Positions 1 to 9,290 of a stretch of DNA of 29,774 bases are shown here, in pieces. The notes under the pieces were generated by a model, which saw only the letters and a list, made by a program, of their open reading frames with translations, made no database searches and had not been told where the DNA came from. A program made the translations under genes and the position numbers. Where the stretch lies: the NCBI GenBank assembly GCA_003427395.1, contig BFEA01000903.1, forward strand, positions 203,833 through 233,606. Direction: 5' to 3'. The DNA comes from Chara braunii. Its lineage: Eukaryota > Streptophyta > Charophyceae > Charales > Characeae. Numbering within the stretch: position 1 is the first letter of the stretch; each line of letters opens with the position of its first letter.

Positions 1-297
1 AAAAAAAAAAAAAACTGAAAAAAATCGTTTTTTTTTTTCGGCCCCAAAATTATCCGCCTCCCCTAAAAAAATCCCCAGATTCCGCCCCCCCGTTTTTGAA
101 GTTTTTAGGTTTTTTTTTCTGCGAAGGGGAGCCCCCCTCGACTCGAAACCCGTTCCCCTCTCCCAAAACCCCCTCCCCGATCGGCCATGGCAGCGGCCGA
201 AAAAACTCGGCCGGACCGGCCGCGGCCGGGGGGGTCCCGGCCTAGGCCGCCAGCCGCGGCCTGGACCAAACTCAGCCGCGGGCAGCATGCAACATAG
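1..297. other. Low-complexity A/T tracts and GC-rich DNA, no gene
   Basis: A run of A and T homopolymers is followed by C-rich and then CCGG/GGCCGCGGCC-rich sequence. I see no coding frame or RNA gene. It ends where the PLE repeat begins, so it is the 5' flank of the Penelope-like insertion. Confidence 0.6.
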
Positions 298-634
298 CTC
301 CCTGCAGGTGACTCGTGCCTGTTTTTTCAGCTTACCTTGTGATGCTTTTTTGGATGGTTATGTGGCCTTCTATTTGGCTGCGCTGCCTGTAGGACCTATA
401 CCAGGACCTCTGTTATGATTTTCCGCCGACTTTTTTCGACCTTTTTCTATGATTTTGGTTTTTGGGCAGCGTTCCTTTTCCCGCCTGTCCTTTGGATCCT
501 TTGTTTTGTTTTGGCTTTCCCGCATGAGTTTTTTTATTGGTTTCCCGCCGTTACCTCTGCTCTGTGGCGGTTGGGAGGGCTGGTGGTCGCTCATTCACTC
601 ACTCATCGGTCACTCACTCACTCGCTCCTCCTCC
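298..634 (+). repeat. Upstream partial PLE copy (5' pseudo-LTR)
   Basis: This 337-bp segment matches 5946-6282 at a constant offset of 5,648 bp, with no indels and about a dozen substitutions by eye. It begins at CTCCCTGCAGG and ends in an ACTC-rich tract followed by CTCCTCCTCC. In Penelope-like elements such flanking direct repeats come from partial tandem copies, not true LTRs. Here it is best read as the 3' end of a preceding, 5'-truncated unit. Small ORFs on both strands recur in both copies only because the DNA is duplicated. Confidence 0.85.
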
Positions 635-2045
635 GGGCACATGCTATATGTGGATGGCGGCGAATTTATTTGCCCTCTTTTTCATTAATGGCGATGAGCG
701 CCTGCACGCTGACGCTGTGTTCCGGACCCGGCATGATGAGCTCTGTCGAGGTTTGATGACCGCTGTGGCTTTTGCGCATGGGAGCCCTGATGCGCCTCTT
801 CTTAGCCCGGTGGTGTACCTGCCATGTTTACAGTTTTGAAGTACCTCTATCGGATTCGATTGCTGGCGCTCTGCCGTATATGCGGTTTGAAGGTCTTCTA
901 AGAGAGCGCGTGCCTGTTCCAGTAACGAAGCTATGGAGCACCCTCGTTGGTCGATGGCGGATTCAGGTGGGTTTTCTGGCTACGCTCTTCATCGATCTGG
1001 AGCAGCGACCGAGTGTGGTTCTATTTTCTCCTGTGTTGGTTGTTTGTCTTGTGTGTTGGTCTTTGGATGCAGGAATCTGGACCTGCTTCTGTGCCAGGAT
1101 CAGCTCGCCTTCTCCGTTGGAAACATTGGCGGGATCGGACGGATCCTTCCTCTCTGCTACGATCTTATGGATCCTCTGTACCGCGTAGTGTATTCGGTTC
1201 TGTCATCGGGGGGCTTGGAATTGCGGTATCGATGGAAGCGACTAGTGTGTACTGGGATATGATAAAGTATAAATTGGAGACAAGGCTATGGTATCGGTCT
1301 CCTTCGTCGAGCTGAAGTTCGATAGGATCAGGGTACCTCCTGATGACGCTACTTGCGGGGTAGCAGAAACGCGTTGAGGGGTGGCCGCTTTGGTATTGTG
1401 GATCGATAGGTGGGAGGAGCTACGGCTCTTTGGGTTTGTTTGTTAAAAGTCACGTACTCTCATGTATTATCTTTTGGCTTTTGCCCTGTGCTATTTTGTG
1501 ATTCTTTCGGGCTTGGTTGATCCCTTGTGTTTCGTTCTCGGCTTTTTTCTGTGTGCGTCCAGAATCGTGTGGATTTGGTGTATTTTCTCTATCCTGGCTC
1601 ATACGTAAGACTGTTTAACGACAGTTCTTCTTGTTTGATTAACACGGTATCCGTGAATGCAGTCGTACATTCATTGGTGGTCGCGCCGACGACCGTGACT
1701 GGATGGGGTGAGGTGGAACGATCTGTGAATGGTTTTCATGCGACATCTCCGTTTCTTTGGGAATCTGCTCTTTACGATTGGCTTGTTTTCCTTTGACTTC
1801 GGGGTTCCTCGATGTGTGGTTGTTACTTTTCCGCCTTAGGATCCGACGTTCCTTTTCCTTTGTCAGGCTGATGTTTAGACTTTAATATGACTCGTATCCT
1901 CCTTAGGTGTGCTTTCTTGATCAAAGATCATCTTATCCGAGTTGTGGTTACTTTTGACGACGAGGCTGAAATGTGCGGTATCTTTGTTTGGCACGATTAG
2001 GGTCGATCTTGGATCGGAGTGGTGTGTTCTGCCTCTGTCGTCTCC
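635..2045 (+). other. PLE 5' leader, apparently non-coding
   Basis: About 1.4 kb separates the unit start from the first recognisable ORF. Overlapping ORFs of 109-138 codons exist at 772-1315, but I recognise no domain. In the second copy (13991-14534) most substitutions change the amino acid in whichever of these frames is read, which argues against selection on a protein. It contains the hammerhead candidate at 1331-1382. Confidence 0.6.
1331..1382 (+). ncRNA. Candidate type I hammerhead ribozyme in the PLE leader
   Basis: The core CTGATGA is at 1340-1346. It is followed by stem II: GCTAC (1348-1352) pairs with GTAGC (1360-1364) around a 7-nt loop. GAAA is at 1366-1369, then CGCG and the NUH triplet GTT (1373-1375). 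Stem I forms between CCTC (1336-1339) and GAGG (1376-1379), directly flanking the core and the predicted cleavage site after 1375. Stem III would be tiny (A-U plus C-G), as in the minimal hammerheads known from PLEs. Oddities: position 10.1/11.1 is C and A instead of the usual G-C pair, and GTT is a less favoured cleavage triplet. In the second copy GAAA is CAAA, which should abolish activity. It is probably a decayed but genuine motif. Confidence 0.5.
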
Positions 2046-2923
2046 ATGGTTAATAACTTGAAGTGTTTTCGTGTGGGGGTGATGGCCATTTCGCACGGGA
2101 GTGTCCTACTAGTCGGGCTATTCCTGGGGGTGCAGTTGCCAATGGAGCTTCGATTCCTACTCCTGCTACGCTGCGGTTTTGGACCCCGCGCCGAAATTAG
2201 GAAGACCTGGAGGAAAAGGAGTTCCTCCGGACCCTCCTCCAGGAACGGAAGCAACAGGAAGCGCTAAAAAAGGAGATGGAGGATCGGCAACGTATTCAAG
2301 AACAGCTCAAGGCCGAGACTGCACGCCACGCGGAGGCTACCAAGGCCGAGTTATTGGCGTTACTTGGGCGACAGTTTATTGCAAACCGTGACGGGGCTAG
2401 ACGGGAAGAGATTCGCGCGACGCGTACACCTCCGTCGTCTCGGAGGAAGGAAGTTTGGGATGATGAACCTGGCGAGGTTGAGGATATTGATGACGAGATT
2501 CGGCGTCTTTATACGCTTTGGGAGAAGCAGAGGCGGGGGAAGACACCCCTTTCTGAGGGCTTAGCCTTCCAACAACCAACCTTTAACATGGATGGTTCTG
2601 TTGCTGATGACGCCCACACTCGTGCTGAATGCTCTAGGCAGGCGAAGGAGAGAAGGAAGAAGGTGCCGACGGGAGGAGGGCCCGATGGCATTCTCCATTT
2701 TATATTGGAGCAGCGAAGGACTCTGGAGGGGCTTCGCCAAGACCAGCTAAAGAAGATATGTGTTAATGAAGGTCTGCATTATTGCACCAAGGGACCTCCC
2801 ATCGATCGCATTATAGCGGCATGCACTAAGCTGGCCTACGAAGGTTTTGTACTTGTCCCTGCTCAGGCCGCTGCTGCATCTCCACCGCGCTCGCTTGAGA
2901 ATGCTGAATCGAATCCCACGTGA
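2046..2923 (+). pseudogene. PLE ORF1 remnant: zinc knuckle, coiled coil, SAP-like motif
   Basis: A start ATG in good context (2046) is followed six codons later by a CCHC zinc knuckle: Cys 2064, Cys 2072, His 2087, Cys 2102. The first Cys is in frame 3 and the rest in frame 2, so one base appears lost near 2070. A TAG at 2198-2200 interrupts the frame. Then comes a charged coiled coil rich in E, K, Q and R (about 2201-2390), with L at regular spacing. Near the C-terminus (about 2720-2815) the pattern L-x2-L-x4-LKKIC-x3-GL-x2-C-x-KG-x3-DRII resembles a SAP-type DNA-binding helix pair. TGA ends it at 2921. Zinc knuckle plus coiled coil suggests an RNA-binding, self-associating gag-like role; the SAP-like reading is tentative. 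It might originally have been continuous with the downstream ORF. Confidence 0.6.
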
Positions 2924-2971
2924 CTAGCACGCTTTTCTTCCTCTCACCTCTAGCGAAACCTGTTGGATGTT

Positions 2972-3667
2972 ATGAAGGGTCGGACTAACGCCTTCCTTTG
3001 TGATTTGCCACCTAGGATTCGGTTACTTTATGATAAGTGTTGTACCTTGTGTTTCATTCCGGTGACCCTGGTGGGAGAGATTACCTGGTGCCGGAAGTTC
3101 GAAGGCTTGATTTCTTCTGTTGACTGGCATTCTTGGGATAGAGGTCCCGTGGTGTATCTCTTGATCTCCCCTTGGTGTCGTGCACAATACGTGGGTGGTA
3201 CGATTCGGGGGTTGTATGTCCGTTAGGGGAAGCATGTCCGAACTACCTTGTCCAGTGGTTTGGGTGTATGTCCGCGTTTGTATAAGTGGTTGCGACACTT
3301 TGGCGTATGGAAATATGTTGTTGTGCCTCTAGTCAATGGCCTGTCGACGGTGGATGTGGACGAGCAGGCTGTGATTCGGTACATGGATCCTTTTCTGAAC
3401 TCTAGAAGGAGCCGACGTAGGGTCAGCAGTAGGCATAGGTTGTCCCGTCAGCGCAGGAAATGGTGTCCTGACTCTGGTCCTCTTGTTTCGGCTTTTGTAA
3501 AATTCCGAGTTCAATCGGGCTCTTGGACGGATAGCCTGATTGGTGTGTTGAGACAAGCTTATAATACGAGAGTTCGGTATGTACGGGTTGCCGTCCTTCC
3601 TAGTGGATGTTGGGCTGATAAATGGTCAGTCGTTCGAAGGATTTTTGGTTTACCCCTGTCTCTTTGA
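2972..3667 (+). pseudogene. GIY-YIG endonuclease domain of the PLE polyprotein, with in-frame TAG
   Basis: Frame 2 from an ATG at 2972. The GIY block is G-P-V-V-Y-L-L (VVY at 3149-3157) and the YIG block is Y-V-G-G-T (from 3188). The catalytic Arg is in GTIRGLYVR (codon 3221-3223). A TAG follows immediately at 3224-3226 and the frame then resumes with G-K-H, the usual conserved His after the Arg. Further on, the catalytic Glu is in D-E-Q-A-V-I-R-Y (codon 3362-3364) and the closing Asn is in P-F-L-N (3389-3400). GIY-YIG nucleases nick target DNA, here presumably to prime reverse transcription. A Cys-rich stretch C-C-x2-C precedes it and may be part of a zinc-binding lead-in. The frame ends at TGA 3665 through a frameshift; homologous coding continues in frame 1. 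All five signature positions are present apart from the nonsense codon. Confidence 0.75.
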
Positions 3668-4287
3668 TTGATCGCCGGTCCTGCCTTCGTGATATTCGGC
3701 GGAGTTTGGAGGGTGGGGGGGACTTCCTTTTTGGTCCACTAATACTTACGCCTAATGGTAGAGCTATCCATAAGGGGGAGCTCCGTCTTCTGCTCCAACA
3801 ACCGTGGCGACGTAGGGGGTTACGGAAGAGGTCGGTTGATAGCTTGGTTCGCTTATTCAGAGCGGTCAGGGCCTTCTCCAGGAAGGATACCCGGGTGGCT
3901 TTGATGACGATTGTAGCTCTAGCGGTTAAAAGGAAAATTGGTTTGGATATCCAAAAAAAGGTCGTTATTCGGGCGACGTTTGACCATCAGCTGTAGTCTA
4001 GATCGGTGCTAGATCTTGTGGGTAGGATCATCGGGGATTCGGTTTTTCCCTGTTCTGTTCGTGAGCTACTTAAACGACGCGTTCGCTTCGTATGGAAGAA
4101 GAATAGGAAGGTGGGTGACCCGATCTGGACGCAGAATCGGTTTGTACGCGGAGATGCACCAAATTTTTGTGCGTGTGTAAGTGAGGCCGGTTGGAAAAGG
4201 CATGGCGTTCATGTAATGACTCGGATCGGCGATATTCCATTCCTTCCTGATCTGTTTCAAAATTCCAGGAACATACCCCTCTCTTAG
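3668..4287 (+). pseudogene. PLE polyprotein linker between GIY-YIG and RT
   Basis: Coding continues in frame 1 from about 3640, is interrupted by TAG 3994-3996, and resumes to TAG 4285-4287. The peptide is basic (many R and K) and ends with a Cys-x-Cys segment, then W-K-R-H-x-V-H-V-M-T-R-I-G-x-I-P and L-F-Q-N-S-R-N-I-P. I recognise no catalytic domain. Its position fits the poorly conserved region between endonuclease and RT in PLEs of this arrangement. Coding passes to frame 3 at about 4285, so at least one indel lies at each end. Confidence 0.5.
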
Positions 4288-5746
4288 GGAGAGAGTTAAT
4301 GAAGGTGTGTAGGACTCTTCGGTCGTCCTTTGTACTTAACCCGCTTCTTTTACGTGGATGCTGGTCTGATGCCCGTCCTAAGGATCCGTGGCTGAACTCG
4401 CTTATGAGGCCTTGGATTGAACGACTGCGTAGGTTCGTATGTGTCCCGATCGATTGGAACTCCGCTGATACTCTGGTTATCTGCCCTGAACTTTATCGGC
4501 ATTTCCTTCGAATTTCTTTTGATTTTAGCCCTTCCTTTCAGCATGCGGAGGAAACACAAGTGGAGGTCTTGGGACGTATGAAAGAGCTATTCTGTGGGTA
4601 CTCGCTTGAACGGCTAGGAAAATGGGATCCCAAAGGTTGTTTTGGCTTGGCCTACGTCTTACCTAAACATAAGGATCTCCTTCGGTGGCGTCCCATTTCC
4701 CCGACCTTTGCGGAACCAACACAATTGGCCTCCTCACGGGTCGCTAGGGCATTGAATTGCATGCTCTTTGCATTGCCCTGGGGATCGAATTTCAATCTCG
4801 AATCCGTTGACATGTTCACTTCAGGATTGCGAAAGATGAATGATAGATTGAAGAGCTATCCAGATGTTCTTGATGTTGTTTCTGCCTCCTTTGACTTAAA
4901 AGATATGTTTGTGTCTTTACCGCAGGAGGAAATCCGGGAGGCCGTTTCTTGGCTGGTTTCTACATTTCGACATAAGGGTTATGTCGGTGTTAATCTGGCC
5001 CGGCGTGGGAAGGTAGCTCATTTGTTCCTCGGTGTTCATCGACCTGACTGTATTCGGATTTCTTTGCGAGAGATTGAGGACATGGTATCTGTTGACTTGT
5101 GTTTTACCTATATTTGGTCTGAGCAAAGATTCTTGAAGGAGGCTATTGGGGTACCGATGGGGAAGTCGACTAGTTGCTCCTTAGCATGTATTCTATGTGC
5201 TTTTGCGGAAAATCGGTTTCTTCGGTCACTCGCAGCGGATCCGCGGCTGGTTTTTGGTTTTAGGATCGTCGACGATGTGACCATTTTTATCGCTATCCTG
5301 GGTGGGAGTACTCCTTGTAGATCTTTTGACATCCTTGAGTCCTTTCGTTCTTGCTATGGCACCCACCTTCGGCTTGAAAGGACTGATACGGATCCTGAGT
5401 CCTGGACCTTTGCTGGGGTCTTGGTTGAGCGTCTGGGATCCGTACCTCAGCTATCGTTAAGAATGTTGATAGCCTCTGGCGCCTGGGACAGCTCACTTTT
5501 GGCTCTTTCCAGGACTTTGATTCTTATTCTTCTAAGCAGGCGAAGGTCGGTGCTATTACTAGCACTTTACATCGTGTTTTTCGACTTTCGTCGGACAGAT
5601 TTGGTCGAATGACCGCCCTCCTCGCGGTTCGGCGGGAGTTGTTGCTACGAAGGTACCCTGTGAGGCTTATCTCGCGTGCTTTTTCTGGCTTTTCTGAGAA
5701 ATGTGGCTCAGCAGAGGCCGCAATCGTTGCCCGAATGACATCCTGA
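4288..5746 (+). pseudogene. Penelope-type reverse transcriptase, frameshifted near its C-terminus
   Basis: Frame 3 gives a 437-codon ORF from 4299. It holds the PLE/TERT-type signature L-P-K-H-K followed by R-W-R-P-I-S (residues 121-134). RT motif A is F-D-L-K-D-M-F (198-204, first catalytic Asp at 199), motif B is G-V-P-M-G-K-S-T-S-C-S-L-A (284-296) and motif C is R-I-V-D-D-V-T-I-F (322-330; VDD at 5268-5276). All three catalytic Asp are present. After a one-base slip near 5459 the thumb region continues in frame 2 with an arrangement typical of PLEs (E-L-L-L-R-R-Y-P-V-R-L-I) and ends at TGA 5744-5746. It would copy element RNA from a nicked target. No RNase H or downstream endonuclease follows. 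Confidence 0.8.
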
Positions 5747-5768
5747 GGGTTTAACTGGCAGTTCGGCT

Positions 5769-5895
5769 TTTTTGCCTTACCTTGGCCTTTGGGCCTGAGC
5801 TTGGGTAATGAGTCGGATATTTTGACGCTAATAGGGGCTTGGCTCTATTGCCTTACCTTGACCCTTGGGCCTCAACTTGGGTAATTTGTATGGGT
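5769..5895 (+). repeat. 76-bp tandem repeat in PLE 3' UTR
   Basis: TTGCCTTACCTTG recurs at 5772 and 5848, each time followed by a C/T-rich, GGGCCT and TTGGGTAAT segment. The two units differ by several substitutions. It lies between the RT stop and the 337-bp terminal repeat. Direct repeats in PLE 3' UTRs are common; no function is claimed. Confidence 0.65.
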
Positions 5896-5945
5896 ATTTT
5901 TTCGATGAAGGACGCTTCGGATTGTGTCAGGCGGCCGGGATGGCC

Positions 5946-6282
5946 CTCCCTGCAGGTGACTCGTGCCTGTTTTTTCAGCTTACCTTGTGATGTTTTTTTG
6001 GATGGTAACGTGGCCTTCTATTTGGCTGCGCTACCTGTAGGACCTATACCAGGACCTCTGTTATGATTTTCCACCGACCTTTTTCGACCTTTTTCTATGA
6101 TTTTGGTTTTCTGGCGGCGTTCCTTTTCCCGCCTGTCCTTTGGATCCTTTGTTTTGTTTTGGCTTTCCCGCCTGAGTTTTTTGATTGGTTTCCCGCCGTT
6201 ACCTCTGCTCTGTGGCGGCTGGGAGGGCTGGTGGTCGCTCATTCACTCACTCATCGGTCACTCACTCACTCGCTCCTCCTCC
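5946..6282 (+). repeat. 3' end of the PLE unit (3' pseudo-LTR)
   Basis: Downstream partner of 298-634, same length and offset. It finishes in an ACTC-rich microsatellite and CTCCTCCTCC at 6282. The next base starts unrelated DNA, so 6282 is the 3' insertion edge. The flank carries a perfect small palindrome at 6296-6313 (ATACCCTT, AC, AAGGGTAT). Confidence 0.85.
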
Positions 6283-8320
6283 AGTGTCGGTGCGAATACC
6301 CTTACAAGGGTATCCGCCCTCGTTTTTGCAAGTAACAGAAAACAGATTTTGGTTTAGAGTTTTAAGGATACCGCGCTAAGCACGGCCGTGTCTGTAATTG
6401 CAATGATTAGGTGGTTGACCACAATAGCGAGTGCGTGGGCGCGCAGGCTTAAGGCGCGCGTGAATTTTTTTTCCTGTTGTTGATCATAAATCCGGCCCGG
6501 ACCTCGGTCGTTTAGCTTGGTGATATTATTTATTATTTATTTTTGATTAAGCAGGAATTAAGGATATTTTCTTTTAATTGGTACTTTTGACCGAGTCGAA
6601 CGCGCATGCGGAGAACGACCCCGACGACGGCGCGACTTTCGTGCGGTGAGCGGGGTGTCGTGGGATGGCGCGCGGGGCAATTATGGCATGGTATAAGCAA
6701 GCCGGCGCGGGCACTGGGAGCCGCGCAGCCGTTTTATTGACCTAAAGCGCCGCGCCGCACCGCCTTGTATGGTACTTTGCGGGTGTTGGTCTCAGGCTTG
6801 GGCTTAGCTCTATAGATTGTGACATTGGGTTGGCATTACGGAGGTTCGGGGATCGAGGCCAGCGGACGTCGGCGCAGCGACTTCAGCGGAGCGTCGCGGA
6901 AGGGACCGATGGGGTTAAGGGCCGTCAGGGCTATCCCCCTCAGTTTTGTTTTCGAGCGCGACAGTGGGCCGATCTGCGGGACTGGCGAGGCGCCAGCAGC
7001 CCCGCGGTTTTTCCCGATACTCTAGTAATTTTATTTTATTTCCCTTTTGNGTTTTATTTAATCGCGTCCCGTTCGGGGGCGCGAGACGGCGGTGGGATCG
7101 CCTGAAGTATGTCGTATTTACGGGATTGCCTGAAGTACGGTTACAAACTGTCTTCATGGCTGCACCGAAGTTACCCCCTTAAATGTGTTACGGGGAGCCA
7201 CGCGGCGGCCACACTCGTGCTCATGCCTCCCCCTAAGTATACCGGTGAGTGACGGGCGTAGGACCAGTCAGGCAGTACTCGACAGTCGGGGTATTACGGC
7301 AGAGGTGGCTATAGCACTACCGTGCAGCCTACCCGTAGGGGCCTAGGAATAGGGGCGGAGAACTGAGGCAGCAAGGCCGATCCGGGCTTGCCCGGTATTG
7401 CGGCGAATCCTGGTGACTTGCATATCCCGACTTCTGGAAGGGATGTATTTATTGGATAAAAGGCCGGGGGTAGTAAGGGAGGCCGTCATGTTAAGGCACA
7501 AGCCCCGGTAGTGTGAGGATAGCGGGGGCAGAGGAGGATCCGGTGGACCTGGCCCGGGTCTCCGCCCGGGTGCATTCGCAGGAAGGGTAATGGGCTCTGC
7601 CGAGGGAAGGCGCGGTGCAGAGCGGTGGGTGCTGCCTATGCAGGGCGAGGCATCGGAGACCGGGTGAGGGGTTGCTGCGGCGCTAAGCTGTCGCAAGGTT
7701 AACTACCTTTCCCCCACTTTTTCCTTTTCTGAATACCTCCTGGTTGTACNACTTCGACCGCCGTGGGCCGCTACGGNCGCNCATTGCGTTAACAAGGAAC
7801 GGACTGGAGGGAGACGCAGCAAACGGGGCGGAGTGATGGACGGACTGGCGAATGACTGCCTGCNGTAGAGTGAAAGACANNGAAGAGCCNAGCGAAGGGG
7901 AGGGCGCTGTGACGGAACCAACGACGAGTTGGGCGGACNAACGGGGATGTGAACCTGTGTCAGGCGNTGTCGGAGGAGAAGAGATAGGAAGTGAACCCGA
8001 TCGCAGTCCTGCGCCGGGTGCATTCAGGGTAGGGGGAGGAAGTGAAATAAAGTAAAATAAAAAGAAAACGAATCTAATCGATAAACGGTGCCGGGTGCAG
8101 TCGTAGATGGAGAAGGAAGATGGCGGGGAGGAGATGATAAAACCCGCTCGTTCCATGACGAAAATGGGCTGGGAAAGAGTCGAACATGGGGTTTTGAGGT
8201 GAGGCGATCCCAACTTTGTAGTTAGTTTGAGTAGAGGGTTAGTAGATAGGAGGATAGATGGAGAAAGGCCGCGCAGAGAGTTGGCGGAATTGGATATGGC
8301 AGGAATTGGAAAAGTGATTT
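6283..8320. other. Non-coding DNA with scattered N bases, no gene found
   Basis: About 2 kb of GC-rich and AT-rich blocks. ORFs here are broken or contain N and show no recognisable domain. Small palindromes occur at 6296-6313 and 7382-7395 (CCGGGC, TT, GCCCGG). Single N bases at 7050, 7750, 7777, 7781, 7864, 7880, 7881, 7890, 7939 and 7967 look like unresolved consensus positions, not gaps. No rRNA, 5S or tRNA signature was found. Confidence 0.55.
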
Positions 8321-8815
8321 TTCACTCGATTCCCAACGGAATCGAGTGAACCAAAGTGATAAGCGGAGGTTTTGGGACGCTCCGAACACGATGGCGGAGT
8401 CAGAATGTTGGGATAACTAGTGAAAAGGGGGGATTAGTAGGAAAAGGCCGCGCGGAGACATGGCGGGAGAAGGTGGCGGGAATGAAAAGGTGGAATCTTA
8501 CTCGATCCTCAACGGATCTGAGCGAGATAGGATGCGAAGTGGCGGTTTTGGGGAGAGGCGAAATAGAGTGTGGTGTTAGTTTGGACAGGAAGTTAACGAG
8601 TTAGTCCATATGAGAGAAAGGGCGTGCGCAGAGGTGGTCGGGAGTGAAGAAGAAGAAGAGGGAAGGTCTTGCCAATGAATCTGCCCACATTTTGAGTGGA
8701 AGATTCGTTCGATTTTGCCCGTCCATTTGACGAAACTGGATCGAGTCGGGAGCTGCGCATGGGGAAGGCTACAAAAAGGGGGATGAATCTGACCATATTT
8801 TAGTCGTGGATTCAT
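8321..8815 (+). repeat. Diverged repeats, each with a hairpin
   Basis: Two related segments start near 8262 and 8440 (shared AAAGGCCGCGC and GCGGTTTTGGG-like blocks). Each holds a hairpin with a CAAC-containing loop. The first (8321-8350) is a perfect 13-bp stem TTCACTCGATTCC with its complement. The second (8501-8522) pairs CTCGATCC with GGATC-T-GAG. Two further related hairpins follow at 8674-8709 (AATGAATCT with AGATTCGTT, inner CCAC with GTGG) and 8783-8815 (ATGAATC with GATTCAT). The stem sequences differ but pairing is kept, so a role as RNA structure is likely. What RNA this is I cannot say. Confidence 0.6.
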
Positions 8816-9170
8816 TCGGCTCTGCCCGAACTGTCGTTAGGAGCAGTGAGGAGGCCAGCTGCAGGGTCGGGGCACTTACCTCATGCTGCACGTTGTCACG
8901 TAGTAGAGGGAGGATTCGTCGACCTTCTCCGCTCCGTCGTCGACAGTAGCAGGGAACCGGAAGCAGCCGACGGAGCAGGCGATCTGCACGGAGCTCTTCA
9001 CGACCAGCCGAATCAGCAGGGGTGGTGGGTTGAGTCGACCGGAGTGGCAGGCACGTATTATACCAAGCGGGGCTGGCCTACAAGCCAGAATGGGCGACGC
9101 GAGTGGGCTGTTTTCAGAGCACTTACCCATGTGACCAAGACGCTGCTCTTCCCGGTGGGCAGCGGGTGAC
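8816..9170. other. No gene found
   Basis: GC-balanced DNA without a recognisable frame, RNA gene or strong repeat. It connects the hairpin family upstream with the 30-bp repeats downstream. Confidence 0.5.
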
Positions 9171-9290
9171 AGAGCTGTGGACTGTGGAACTGTAGATTAC
9201 AAAGTTGTAAACTGTGGAACTACAGATTATAGAGTTGTGGACTGCGGAACTGTCAACTACAGAGCGGGGGACTACAGACCTGAGGACTTA
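9171..9290 (+). repeat. Four 30-bp tandem repeats
   Basis: Units start at 9171, 9201, 9231 and 9261 with the pattern AGAGNTGTGG-ACTGTGGAAC-TGTAGATTAC. The first two units differ so that they become complementary: CTGTAG (9190-9195) pairs with CTACAG (9220-9225), and TTACAA (9197-9202) pairs with TTGTAA (9205-9210). The repeat therefore folds into a hairpin across the unit boundary. The fourth unit is the most diverged. Confidence 0.7.

Larger units (their letters stand above)
635..6282 (+). mobile_element. Penelope-like retroelement unit (N-terminal GIY-YIG type)
   Basis: This is one full unit bounded by two observations. The upstream partial copy ends at 634, and an independent fragment at 13870 begins with the same base as 635. 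The order is: leader with candidate hammerhead ribozyme (635-2045), ORF1 remnant (2046-2923), GIY-YIG endonuclease and RT (2972-5746), 3' UTR with a 76-bp repeat, and a terminal 337-bp segment equal to the pseudo-LTR. Canonical PLEs carry GIY-YIG after the RT; a clade described in green algae and protists (Naiad/Chlamys) carries it before, as here. The element is dead: at least three in-frame TAG codons and several frameshifts. Family placement is inference from motifs and domain order. Confidence 0.8.

Noticed and set aside
370-594. Minus-strand 74-codon ORF found again almost unchanged at 6018-6242
   Set aside because: It recurs only because it lies in the duplicated 337-bp PLE terminal segment; no domain and low-complexity basic composition.
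772-1315. Overlapping plus-strand ORFs conserved in the second PLE copy (13991-14534)
   Set aside because: The copies are nearly identical DNA, and most differences alter the amino acid in each frame tested, so there is no sign of protein selection.
3224-3996. TAG read as an amino acid (recoding) in the PLE
   Set aside because: Frameshifts and TGA stops occur in the same and neighbouring elements, so ordinary pseudogene decay explains them.
298-6282. Interpreting the 337-bp flanking repeats as true LTRs of a Gypsy or Copia element
   Set aside because: There is no primer-binding site after the left copy and no integrase or protease; the RT is of PLE type and the third copy starts at the inner edge of the repeat.
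7683-8213. 176-codon minus-strand ORF
   Set aside because: It crosses many N bases and shows no domain; probably chance in GC-rich DNA.
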